Positions 18,358-25,505 of a DNA stretch of 32,510 nt are shown here, one piece after another. The notes under the pieces were generated by a model, which had not been told where the DNA came from, searched no databases, and saw only the letters and a list, made by a program, of their open reading frames with translations. This DNA comes from Acidimicrobiia bacterium (GTDB taxonomy: Bacteria; Actinomycetota; Acidimicrobiia; Spongiisociales; UBA11373): assembly GCA_029263095.1 (NCBI GenBank), contig JAJCYA010000002.1:1-32510 (forward strand). Reading direction: 5' to 3'. The first letter of the stretch is position 1; the number at the start of each line of letters is the position of its first letter. A program made the position numbers and the translations under genes.

Positions 18358-19722
18358 CTAGGACCTTTGGCCAAAGCCGTCGAGGGTCATACCGAGCAGA
18401 GCGACAGTCAGAGCCAGAGATTCCTCGCTCACCCGTTCGTCGTGACCGTGGAACATGCTGAGGAAGTCACCAAAGCGAACCCGCTCGTCGAATAGCCCTA
18501 CTCCATAGGCTTTGGTCCCTCTACGCCTGAAGAACCGAGCGTCCGTTCCCACAGGGATCAAAGACGGGATCAGGTGGGTCCCTGGGCGCAGTGCCTGGGC
18601 GGCCGCTCCGATGGCCTCCCACAAACGTCCTTCGGCCGGAGATCCCGAAGCGGCCGTCGCTTCCATAGTTATGATCTCGACTTCTTCGGCCAGGCCTGGT
18701 CCGATCGCCTTGCGGAAGTGATCGTCCACGTCGGCGGCATCTTGGCCCGGCAACGATCTCACATCGATCTCCGCTTCGGCCGAATCGGGGACCACATTGG
18801 CCTTTACGCCACCGTGGAGGACGTTGGGGCTGATCGTGAGGTGGGTGCATGCATGCACCCACCTCGCCAGTCCTACGTCATCGAGAGCAAGTCGGTCGAT
18901 TGCCTCATCAACCCTGTCCGGATCGAGCAGGTCGTCGGCGATATCACCGGGATCCCAGCTTTCCACGAACCGGCGCCACTCCTCACTGATCACTACAGGA
19001 GCCGGCGAAGCTGCCAATCGCGTCACCACCTCTGCTACCGGGAGGAGCGCGTTGGATGCGGCGTATGGCTGGCTGCCGTGTCCCGGCTGACCGCGTCCGA
19101 CAACGCGTCGCCACTGAGGCCCCTTCTCCGCCACAGTCACCGGGAGCCCGGCGCCGGTGCGGCCCTGCAGCATCGGTGTTCCGATCTCGGTGAGGAGGTA
19201 GTCGCAGCGAACAGCATCCCACTGGTTCTCTACGAGCCACTTGGCGCCTAGGGTGCCGGCCGCTTCTTCGTCGGCGACACCCAGATAGAGGAGATCTCCG
19301 GGGAGCCGCCGTGCCGATCCGAGGAGATGCTGCTTGAAGACGACGGCCATCGACGCCGTGAGGTTGAGCATGTCGACCGCGCCCCTCCCCCACACGAATC
19401 CTTCGGACCGGAGTCCAGAGAAGGGGTCTACCGACCAACCCGCTGGGGAGACCGGCACAACATCCGTGTGCCCCATGAGCATGATGGAAGGGGCCGTGGG
19501 ATCCGTGCCCGGAATGCGGTAGAGAACCGAGCGTCGGCCTGGATGTGGCTCGAAGGATTCACCGGCCTCGCCGAAGTAGGCCTCGAGGGTCGATGCCGCA
19601 CGGGTCTCCTGTCCGGAATCAGGCGTGCCGTCGTTTACACAGGCATCCTGGATGAGGGCCACCAGGAGATCCGTTACTTCACCCGAGCCGATCTCATTCC
19701 ACATGCCAACTCCCTCGCTCAT
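18358..19722 (-). CDS. M20 family metallopeptidase (ArgE/DapE/CPG2-like)
   Basis: The 454-aa protein has the dinuclear-zinc signatures of M20: GHTDVVPV (His85, catalytic Asp87), WGRGAVDM (bridging Asp117), ADEEAAG (Glu152-Glu153) and the late His in MFHGHDERV. The dimerisation or lid domain lies about residues 200-335 with GQPGHGSQPY and KANVVPDSAEAEIDVR. Substrates in this group are small peptides or N-acyl amino acids; which one is not readable. The start codon overlaps the GNAT gene stop (ATGA), so both are coupled. It lacks a signal peptide and is probably cytoplasmic. Confidence 0.93.
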   Translation of the reverse strand: MSEGVGMWNEIGSGEVTDLLVALIQDACVNDGTPDSGQETRAASTLEAYFGEAGESFEPHPGRRSVLYRIPGTDPTAPSIMLMGHTDVVPVSPAGWSVDPFSGLRSEGFVWGRGAVDMLNLTASMAVVFKQHLLGSARRLPGDLLYLGVADEEAAGTLGAKWLVENQWDAVRCDYLLTEIGTPMLQGRTGAGLPVTVAEKGPQWRRVVGRGQPGHGSQPYAASNALLPVAEVVTRLAASPAPVVISEEWRRFVESWDPGDIADDLLDPDRVDEAIDRLALDDVGLARWVHACTHLTISPNVLHGGVKANVVPDSAEAEIDVRSLPGQDAADVDDHFRKAIGPGLAEEVEIITMEATAASGSPAEGRLWEAIGAAAQALRPGTHLIPSLIPVGTDARFFRRRGTKAYGVGLFDERVRFGDFLSMFHGHDERVSEESLALTVALLGMTLDGFGQRS

Positions 19723-20195
19723 GGGACCTCGCGGTGCATGACTATCCGCCGCGCCTTGAAACCGCTCGATTCAAAGAAGTTCTTTGCAGCGCGGTGCCCC
19801 GGAGGGACGATCGCATCGAACAGGCCGATACCGCGGGTCTCGGCATCCGTCAGGAAGGTGCCGATCATCGCCTCGCCGACACCGACCTCTCGGGCCGCAG
19901 GAGTTGTAAAGACGAATTCGATGACAGCAGCCTTAGCTCCGGCTGCCTGCGGGAGGAGCGCGGTATCGCGCCAAGCGAGGAACCCGACCGGGGCTCCGTC
20001 AATCTCGCCGATGAGGATCCCTCGGTCAGCGCCATGCATCGCTGCTGCCAACGTCTGATCGATCGGATCAGCCATTCCGTCGGTGAGGCGCCATACCGGC
20101 TTGAGCGCCACCATCTCGGATTCCAACTCCAAATACAGCGTGACGAGAGCAGGGAGGTCCATTTCAGTTGCGGGGCGTGCGGAGGCGATCAACAC
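19719..20195 (-). CDS. GNAT family N-acetyltransferase
   Basis: The 158-aa product has the GNAT fold pattern: N-terminal strand and helix (RPATEMDLPALVTLYLELE), a central beta strand region with GAPVGFLAWRD, VIEFVFTTPAAREVGVGEAMI corresponding to the acetyl-CoA-binding motif A (R/Q-x-x-G-x-G/A partly degenerate as REVGVGEA), and the C-terminal KNFFESSGFKARRIVMHR. The acceptor is unknown. The start is a GTG at 20193-20195, preceded by a TACGCT box 7 nt away, suggesting a leaderless promoter of its own despite only 25 nt to DUF4193. It is coupled to the M20 peptidase. Confidence 0.88.
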   Translation of the reverse strand: MLIASARPATEMDLPALVTLYLELESEMVALKPVWRLTDGMADPIDQTLAAAMHGADRGILIGEIDGAPVGFLAWRDTALLPQAAGAKAAVIEFVFTTPAAREVGVGEAMIGTFLTDAETRGIGLFDAIVPPGHRAAKNFFESSGFKARRIVMHREVP

Positions 20196-20202
20196 ACGCC
20201 AG

Positions 20203-20208
20203 AGCGTA
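20203..20208 (-). promoter_or_regulatory. Candidate -10 box for leaderless GNAT-M20 transcript
   Basis: TACGCT (TANNNT) is followed by 7 nt and then the GTG start of the GNAT gene. It lies in the 25-nt gap after the DUF4193 stop. No -35 is evident. Confidence 0.4.
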
Positions 20209-20220
20209 GGCCGCGGCAGG

Positions 20221-20625
20221 TCAGACGCAGTCGCGGCAGAGTTTCCTACGCCGATCTGCGAGCTGACTCCCGGCCTTTACGAGAAAGCAGCTGGAGCAGA
20301 CGAACTCACCGGCACCAGCAGTATCGGCAGCCGACTCCAGGGACATCGCAGCGCGCCTGATCTGACGCAGCTCCTCAGCCTCATCGACGGGGAGGCTCTC
20401 CGCCTCCTCATCTTCGGTGAGCATCTCGAGCTCCTCGGCTTCGAGTTCGTCGAGAGCCTCGCTTTCTCCATCCGAATCGCCGGTTTCGGCGGAATCGGAA
20501 TCCTCCTCATCGCCGGTGTCCTCGTCGTCCTTTGTGAGATCGTCGAGATCCTTCTCGATCTCATCACCGTCCCAGCCCTCTTCTTGTTCGGGGGCGTCGA
20601 GTTCATCGTCGAGTGGTTCGGCCAT
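20221..20625 (-). CDS. DUF4193 family acidic zinc-ribbon protein
   Basis: The 134-aa protein ends in the DUF4193 signature: EFVCSSCFLV with Cys110 and Cys113, then LCRDCV with Cys130 and Cys133, which would bind one zinc. The preceding about 95 residues are extremely acidic, with long Asp/Glu/Ser runs and a Leu-Glu helix near 58-75. DUF4193 is a small family of actinobacterial proteins without established function. Family members are often near 100 aa; here the acidic N-terminal part is longer. The ATG at 20623-20625 follows a 150-bp intergenic region with a TATACT box, so it probably begins a transcription unit. Confidence 0.88.
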   Translation of the reverse strand: MAEPLDDELDAPEQEEGWDGDEIEKDLDDLTKDDEDTGDEEDSDSAETGDSDGESEALDELEAEELEMLTEDEEAESLPVDEAEELRQIRRAAMSLESAADTAGAGEFVCSSCFLVKAGSQLADRRRKLCRDCV

Positions 20626-20656
20626 TGTCCCTGCTTCGAGCGTGGCGAGCGGCCGG

Positions 20657-20662
20657 AGTATA
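20657..20662 (-). promoter_or_regulatory. Candidate -10 box upstream of DUF4193
   Basis: TATACT matches the -10 consensus in five of six positions and would give a leader of about 25 nt. The 150-bp gap that holds it (20626-20775) shows no open frame; a weak GGAG/CTCC hairpin near 20733-20755 follows the end of the lipid-kinase-like gene. The -35 region is poor. Confidence 0.42.
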
Positions 20663-20775
20663 TCTCCGCCGCAAGCCGGTGCCAGCCTTGTTCTATGTCT
20701 CTTTGCTTTGAGGCTCGTAGTACTGCTGTCGGGAGGCCCGATCCAGGCTCCAACGCCTCGGTCAGGGAACCTACC

Positions 20776-21540
20776 TCATATCCAGAGGTCGAAAGCTGCC
20801 GGCTCGATCGCCACCTCAAAAGGCCCGGAATCGATCGGGATGCCATCGACCCTGACCTGCCAGTGCGAAGGGGTCGCCACAGACGCGACTGCCGTGCGGC
20901 GGCGCCACACTTCCGGATGCTGGAGGTGGAGTCCTCGTCGGGCCAAGCGCAGTATCCGCCGCCTCTGTTGCGCTGATCCCCCGAACAGTTGAACATCGAG
21001 GCTTCCGTCCTCGACGGAACTCCTGGGAGCGATGGTCCGGCTCGACAGATGCTGCGCGTTGGCGGCGACCACCCACCAAGAAGACTGCCGATGCGTGTGA
21101 CGCGGTGTGGAGACCGACACCTCGGCTGATCGTCGGAGGCGCCGGCCACGGCCCGCAGGCAATGCAGCAACGTGGGACACGAATGGTGTCACTCCGCTGG
21201 TGGTGCGGACTCGGCCGAGGTCGACCCGATACGGCCTGCCGCTCTGCAGCCGAGGCACGATCGTGGCTCGAGTCAGTCCGAACATCCGGAGAAGATCGGA
21301 GTCTCTGCGAGGCACCAAGGCGATGGGGACATCCCTGGCGGCGGAATGCATCTCCGTGACGACGAGAGCCAGGTCGGCGTCACTGCCGATCAGTGCCAGG
21401 CCGCTGGTCGCCGGATCCGCCAGGAGCTCGGCGAGGGCGTCGGCGGTTGCGATGACGGGGTCACGGGTGCTGTGAGCAGCAGTCCTGATGGGTGTCAGAT
21501 CCCCCGGGATCGGTCCCGCGACGACGAGCGACCACCTCAC
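20776..21540 (-). CDS. Diacylglycerol/lipid kinase-like protein lacking the nucleotide-binding motifs
   Basis: The 254-aa protein is recognisable by its C-terminal half, which follows the DagK/YegS/LCB5 fold: WWVVAANAQHLSSRTIAPRSSVEDGSLDVQLF and, near the end, VRVDGIPID. The N-terminal catalytic half keeps the layout but not the residues. Where family members have GGDGTxNE the sequence has GSDADLAL (about 52-59), and where they have PxGTxNDFAR it has PRRDSDLLRMFGL. Kinase activity is therefore doubtful, and a binding or regulatory role is a guess. The GTG at 21538-21540 overlaps the helY stop (GTGA). Clean codon structure and coupling argue against a decaying pseudogene. Confidence 0.72.
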   Translation of the reverse strand: MRWSLVVAGPIPGDLTPIRTAAHSTRDPVIATADALAELLADPATSGLALIGSDADLALVVTEMHSAARDVPIALVPRRDSDLLRMFGLTRATIVPRLQSGRPYRVDLGRVRTTSGVTPFVSHVAALPAGRGRRLRRSAEVSVSTPRHTHRQSSWWVVAANAQHLSSRTIAPRSSVEDGSLDVQLFGGSAQQRRRILRLARRGLHLQHPEVWRRRTAVASVATPSHWQVRVDGIPIDSGPFEVAIEPAAFDLWI

Positions 21541-24038
21541 ACGGCGCCCGCTGCGGCAACAACTCCCCGATCGACCGCCCGGATGGCTGCGAGAGCGGAA
21601 CCACTCGATACCGCGCCCGTGTCGTCGATCTGACGGAGGAGGTCGAGGAGTTGCCGGGCGTTTCGCACGAAGTCGCCTATTCGGGGATCGTCGTTGTCAA
21701 AGAGGTCTGCCAACGTCGCTCCTCCACCCCAGTCCGAGATCGCCCCTGCGAAACCAGCATCGGGGGCTCGGGTGGTTTCCAATCCGTGCGCTCGCTCGGC
21801 AGACGTGACATGTTGCCAGATGCGCTCAACCTCCTCTCCAACGGAAGCCAATTGGGATGGCCACGCGCTGGGAGCATCCGCCCTGCGGGGCTGGTATGTG
21901 AAGGCAGAGGCGAGTCCGGCGACATCGGGCGGCTCGAGGTCCGCAAAGAGGCCGGCCGCCAAAGATTCAGCCAGCACGAGGTCGAGGCCGTTGTACAGCG
22001 ATCGGAGTTGGCTGCCCTTGGAGGTGAGAGCCCATCCCGACGTGTAGCCGAGAGTCTCCAGAACGGCCGTAGTGGCTCGAAACCGGCGAACGACGGCCGG
22101 GCCGACGGCGGCCGCCCTTCGGTGGTGCGATTCGATCCGAACCTCCAGGCGGCGGGCGGCACGTGCCGCGTCCAGGTGGGCGCTCAGGCTCGCGTCAACA
22201 CCCGGGGCCGCCGGGTAGGCGGGAATCGCCGGTTCGGTGGGTTCAAAGGCTTTGAGGCGTTCCGCGGCTCGGGCCTGGTAGGCGGAGTCCCTTGGCCGGA
22301 ACGGACGCGGCAGTTCCAGTCGGCCGATCCGGCGCACCGAGGATGGAAACTTGTCGGATGCAAAGCGGTGGCTGTCTCCCGACTCGGTGATGGCAAGCAG
22401 CCTGGGTTGTTTGCCACGGCCGACCGCAACAACAACAACCCGGCGTGTCTTGCCGCGTTCGTCCCATTCGAGGACAGCTCCTGGAGGACTCGAAGATGCG
22501 AACTCGGCGAGAACCACGCCCGGTGACCGACCGCGCGTATCCACCTCGGCCCAGATATCGACATCGGGATGCTCGGCTGCCGCCCGAAGCTCAGCAAGGC
22601 GTTTGACGTCGGCGTCGAGTTCCGATTCGAGTCCGCGCTGTTGCTGCGATCTGGAGAACTCTGCGAAGGATGCAGTCAGAAGTTCCTCCGCTTCACGTTG
22701 GCCGTACCTGGCTATGAGATTGACCGCCATGTTGTATGTAGGGCGGAAACTCGAGCGGAGGGGGTGGCTGCCGCGGGCAGCTATACCGGCTACCCGCTCG
22801 AATTCCAGGTACTGAGAGTGGAGTACCACCGCGGTCCCAGCCGTGTCCTTGCCGCGCCTGCCGGCCCGACCGGTCAGCTGAGTGAAATCACCCGGTTGCA
22901 GCGTTTCGTGGGTCTCGCCCGTGAACTTGGAGAGGCTCTCGAGAACCACCGTTCGGGCGGGCATATTGATACCGAGAGCCAGAGTCTCGGTGGCGAATAC
23001 CAGTTTGACGAGACCCATGGCGAACAGATGCTCGACCGCCTCCTTCATTGCGGGCACCATGCCGGCGTGATGGGCGGCGACTCCGCGGGAGAGGAGCTCG
23101 AGCCAAGCCGAGAATCCAAGAACATCGAGATCGGCGTCCTCCAGATGCGATGTGGCGGCCAGCGCATAGGCCGTGATCTGCTCGGACTCCTGGCCGGACG
23201 CAAGTCGCAGACCTCGCTCCACAACTGTTCGGGCGGCGGCATCGCAGCCCTTGCGGGAGAAGATGAAGAAGATGGCCGGGAGAAGACCGTGGCGTCGCAA
23301 GAGATCACATGTCTCATGGCGCCGCGGCTCCACGTAGCGGCTACGCCGACCCCGATCGCGGCGGAGCATGGAGGCGAGGCGCTCGTTTGGCCTGGCTCCC
23401 GAGAAGGCGGGGAGCAAACGGAGCTCGTGTCCGGCGAAGCGATCCCGGACCAGGTAGGTCACTTCGAGAGGCACCGGGCGCTTCTGCTCGACGATCAGCG
23501 TCGTTGCTCCACGGCGCTCCTCGATCCACGATGCGAAATCCGCACTATTTGCGACCGTCGCAGACAGGCAGACGAGCGAAATGCCCCGGTCGAGATGAAT
23601 GATGATCTCTTCCCAAACGCCTCCTCGTTCCCGATCCTGGAGGTAGTGGACCTCATCGAGCACGGCGACCGTCACGTCGCCCAAATCGGGGCTGTCGGCG
23701 TACATCATGTTGCGAAGAACTTCGGTGGTCATGACCACCACCCGAGCGGACCCATTGATCGAGTTGTCGCCGGTGAGCAGACCGACCCGCTCGGGTCCGT
23801 AGCGTGTCACGAACTCGTTGTACTTCTGGTTGGAGAGGGCCTTGATCGGTGTCGTATAGATCGCGCGCGATTGCTCTTCGAGAGCCCGGTGGATGGCCGC
23901 CTCGGCAATAGCGGTCTTGCCTGAGCCGGTGGGAGCAGTGACGACCACCGTCTCGCTGCGGTCTATTGCTTCGGCGGCTGTGACTTGGAAACGATCGGGT
24001 GTGAACTCGAGTCCGCCCAGGTAGGCGACCGCGCTCAC
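21537..24038 (-). CDS. helY: Ski2/Mtr4-like DExH RNA helicase HelY
   Basis: This 833-aa superfamily 2 helicase shows Walker A APTGSGKT (residues 35-42), the DEVH box in AVLDEVHYLQD, motif III LSATVANSADF, motif V FATETLALGINMPARTVVLES and motif VI QLTGRAGRRG. The C-terminal half corresponds to the DSHCT region typical of Ski2-like proteins. The family unwinds RNA with a 3' overhang; M. tuberculosis HelY (Rv2092c, about 900 aa) is the syntenic counterpart. The GTG at 24036-24038 overlaps the tatC stop (GTGA) and starts the protein at VSAVAYLGGLEFTPDRFQ, so the longer frame is not needed. It is coupled to the lipid-kinase-like gene downstream. Confidence 0.94.
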   Translation of the reverse strand: MSAVAYLGGLEFTPDRFQVTAAEAIDRSETVVVTAPTGSGKTAIAEAAIHRALEEQSRAIYTTPIKALSNQKYNEFVTRYGPERVGLLTGDNSINGSARVVVMTTEVLRNMMYADSPDLGDVTVAVLDEVHYLQDRERGGVWEEIIIHLDRGISLVCLSATVANSADFASWIEERRGATTLIVEQKRPVPLEVTYLVRDRFAGHELRLLPAFSGARPNERLASMLRRDRGRRSRYVEPRRHETCDLLRRHGLLPAIFFIFSRKGCDAAARTVVERGLRLASGQESEQITAYALAATSHLEDADLDVLGFSAWLELLSRGVAAHHAGMVPAMKEAVEHLFAMGLVKLVFATETLALGINMPARTVVLESLSKFTGETHETLQPGDFTQLTGRAGRRGKDTAGTAVVLHSQYLEFERVAGIAARGSHPLRSSFRPTYNMAVNLIARYGQREAEELLTASFAEFSRSQQQRGLESELDADVKRLAELRAAAEHPDVDIWAEVDTRGRSPGVVLAEFASSSPPGAVLEWDERGKTRRVVVVAVGRGKQPRLLAITESGDSHRFASDKFPSSVRRIGRLELPRPFRPRDSAYQARAAERLKAFEPTEPAIPAYPAAPGVDASLSAHLDAARAARRLEVRIESHHRRAAAVGPAVVRRFRATTAVLETLGYTSGWALTSKGSQLRSLYNGLDLVLAESLAAGLFADLEPPDVAGLASAFTYQPRRADAPSAWPSQLASVGEEVERIWQHVTSAERAHGLETTRAPDAGFAGAISDWGGGATLADLFDNDDPRIGDFVRNARQLLDLLRQIDDTGAVSSGSALAAIRAVDRGVVAAAGAV

Positions 24039-24751
24039 CGGCGGAGGGTGAAGCGAATGATCCAGATCGTCGCCTCGTAGAACACGTAGAGCGGCACCGA
24101 GAGCAGAAGGAGCGTGAGCGGGTCGCCGCTCGGCGTAACTACAGCGCCGACGGTAACGATGATGAGCACCGCCCAACGGCGCCCGGACGCGAGTTGGCGC
24201 CATCCAACGACGCCTACGGCTGCGGCTGCGTACAGGAAGACCGGAAACTCGAACGCGATGCCAAAGACGAGCAGGAACCGCATCGCAAAGCTGAGGTAGA
24301 AGTTGCCGCCGATCACCGGCTCCAAGGAGTCACCTCCAAAATCGATGAGAAACCCCAGGCCGCGTTGCAGTGACCAGTACCCAAAGGCGATACCGCTGAG
24401 GAAGAGCACCACCAGGATCATCACGACCGGGATGGCGAGGCGCTTCTCCCGCTTGGTGAGCGCCGGTGCCACGAAGGCCCAAATCTGATAGATGACGATG
24501 GGGCTGGCGAGCACGAGCCCACCGAACAGCGAAAGCCTCATGAACAGAGAGAAGGCTTCTGTTGGCTTGAAGAAGGCGAGCTGGGATTGGTTCGTGATCC
24601 GCTCGTAGGGATCTACCAAGAGGTCGAATATCCACTGCCGGAAGATGAACGCGACGATCGAACCGATCACGACTGCCGCCGCTGCCTTGAAGATCCTCCC
24701 CCGCAATTCGGCGAGGTGCGTCATGATCGGCTGCTCGCGCCGTCCGCTCAT
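24035..24751 (-). CDS. tatC: Sec-independent protein translocase subunit TatC
   Basis: TatC is the six-helix receptor of the twin-arginine export system. The 238-aa protein starts with the cytoplasmic motif MTHLAELRGRIFKA, shows the first periplasmic loop with DPYERI and FFKPTEAFSLFMRLSLFGGLVLASPIVIYQIWAFVAPALTKREKR-type spacing (split here around residue 90), and the later FLLVFGIAFEFPVF helix with the conserved Glu. Its ATG overlaps the tatA stop (ATGA), and its own stop overlaps helY. Confidence 0.97.
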   Translation of the reverse strand: MSGRREQPIMTHLAELRGRIFKAAAAVVIGSIVAFIFRQWIFDLLVDPYERITNQSQLAFFKPTEAFSLFMRLSLFGGLVLASPIVIYQIWAFVAPALTKREKRLAIPVVMILVVLFLSGIAFGYWSLQRGLGFLIDFGGDSLEPVIGGNFYLSFAMRFLLVFGIAFEFPVFLYAAAAVGVVGWRQLASGRRWAVLIIVTVGAVVTPSGDPLTLLLLSVPLYVFYEATIWIIRFTLRR

Positions 24752-25065
24752 TCGTCGGCCCTCTCGGACCCAGGATCTGAGCCTTCTGAGCTGTCTGAGC
24801 TGTCTGAGCTGTCTGAGCCTTCCGTAGCGCTCTTCGGCTTGGTGTCCTCGATGGTGGCACCCAATTGGCGCCGCACCTGGTCGAGCGGCTGGGTCGCCTC
24901 GTCGTACTCGCGCTCGATCCCGGTCTTCAGCTCCTGGGCGGCGCGGGTGACTTCGCGGCCGATCTTCCCGATCTTGCGGGCGATCTCGGGTAGCCGCTGG
25001 GGGCCGAACACGAGAAGTGCCACGATCGTGATCGTGACCACTTCGGCGGGGCTTACGCTGAACAC
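24748..25065 (-). CDS. tatA: Sec-independent protein translocase subunit TatA/TatB-like
   Basis: The 105-aa protein has one N-terminal membrane helix (PAEVVTITIVALLVFGPQRLP), the FG-P hinge and an amphipathic helix (EIARKIGKIGREVTRAAQELKTG), then a polar tail. FGPQRLPE mixes TatA and TatB traits; in this operon position it is normally called TatA. The tail contains a Ser-Asp-Ser run encoded by a 9-bp tandem repeat. The GTG start at 25063-25065 has a TAATCT box 7 nt upstream, suggesting a leaderless mRNA for tatA-tatC-helY. An inverted repeat lies directly upstream. Confidence 0.93.
   Translation of the reverse strand: MFSVSPAEVVTITIVALLVFGPQRLPEIARKIGKIGREVTRAAQELKTGIEREYDEATQPLDQVRRQLGATIEDTKPKSATEGSDSSDSSDSSEGSDPGSERADE
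24785..24817 (-). repeat. 9-bp tandem repeat in the tatA tail
   Basis: The plus-strand unit TCTGAGCTG occurs three times and is followed by a partial fourth copy. On the coding strand TCAGACAGC encodes Ser-Asp-Ser, giving an acidic serine-rich linker. Copy number may vary between strains. Confidence 0.9.
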
Positions 25066-25072
25066 GGCAGAA

Positions 25073-25078
25073 AGATTA
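25073..25078 (-). promoter_or_regulatory. Candidate -10 box for leaderless tatA
   Basis: TAATCT is a good -10 hexamer and is followed by 7 nt and the GTG start of tatA. A weak -35 (TTCCGA) is at 16 nt spacing. The -35/spacer region coincides with an inverted repeat. Confidence 0.55.
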
Positions 25079-25108
25079 GAGCCGGCTCCCGTGATCGGAA
25101 CCGGCTCT
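25078..25108 (-). terminator. Inverted repeat after the zinc-ribbon gene (terminator or operator)
   Basis: Perfect 8-bp arms AGAGCCGG (25078-25085) and CCGGCTCT (25101-25108) enclose 15 nt that can pair further as TCC/GGA. On the minus strand the stem is followed by AATCTTTCTG, a partly T-rich tail. It may end the paf/zinc-ribbon transcript. Because it covers the tatA promoter spacer it could instead be a protein-binding site. Confidence 0.55.
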
Positions 25109-25131
25109 CGACAATCTGGGGCCTTTGGCTA

Positions 25132-25419
25132 TCAGTGGAGCTGTTCAGACCAGTCCGCTCGGTCGATCTCGTCCGAGAATCGCGAGATCTCGGCTTCGGT
25201 AATCGGGCCCTGTTCTTCGAGGACTTCGTAGGCCACCCCTGTCGCCAGCAGAATGCTGACGACACGATGGTTTGCCGGGCGACGCTGCTGGTCGCCACAC
25301 TCCGGGCATTCGAAGATGTAGGTCCCAGTGCCACTCATCGCGGTGAGCTCCAGCGAGAGCTCGTTGGGGATGAGTTCCACGTCGCCGCAGAGGACGCAGG
25401 TGGTTCGGATCGTGGTCAT
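25132..25419 (-). CDS. Small zinc-ribbon protein between pafC and tatA
   Basis: From the ATG at 25417-25419 the product is 95 aa. Two CxxC pairs, CVLC (8-11) and CPEC (38-41), form a probable zinc ribbon around LIPNELSLEL and TGTYIFE. The rest is helical and acidic, with ITEAEISRFSDEID near the C-terminus. I know no assigned function. The longer frame is Arg/Pro-rich shadow of pafC. The gene is 86 nt after pafC and precedes an inverted repeat, so it is likely the last gene of the paf transcript, though a separate promoter is not excluded. Its spacing GGAG-10 nt-ATG is a weak ribosome-binding site. Confidence 0.75.
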   Translation of the reverse strand: MTTIRTTCVLCGDVELIPNELSLELTAMSGTGTYIFECPECGDQQRRPANHRVVSILLATGVAYEVLEEQGPITEAEISRFSDEIDRADWSEQLH

Positions 25420-25505
25420 CAGTTCGCTACTCCAGCCCGATGAGGTTCGTTCTTCCGCTGTATCGGGCGGCCTCAGAGGACCCTGAATGACCATTTGCCG
25501 CCTAG

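Noticed and set aside
22569-23924. Long plus-strand open frame of about 451 codons opposite helY
   Set aside because: It mirrors the helicase coding frame, lacks recognisable domains and has no start signal.
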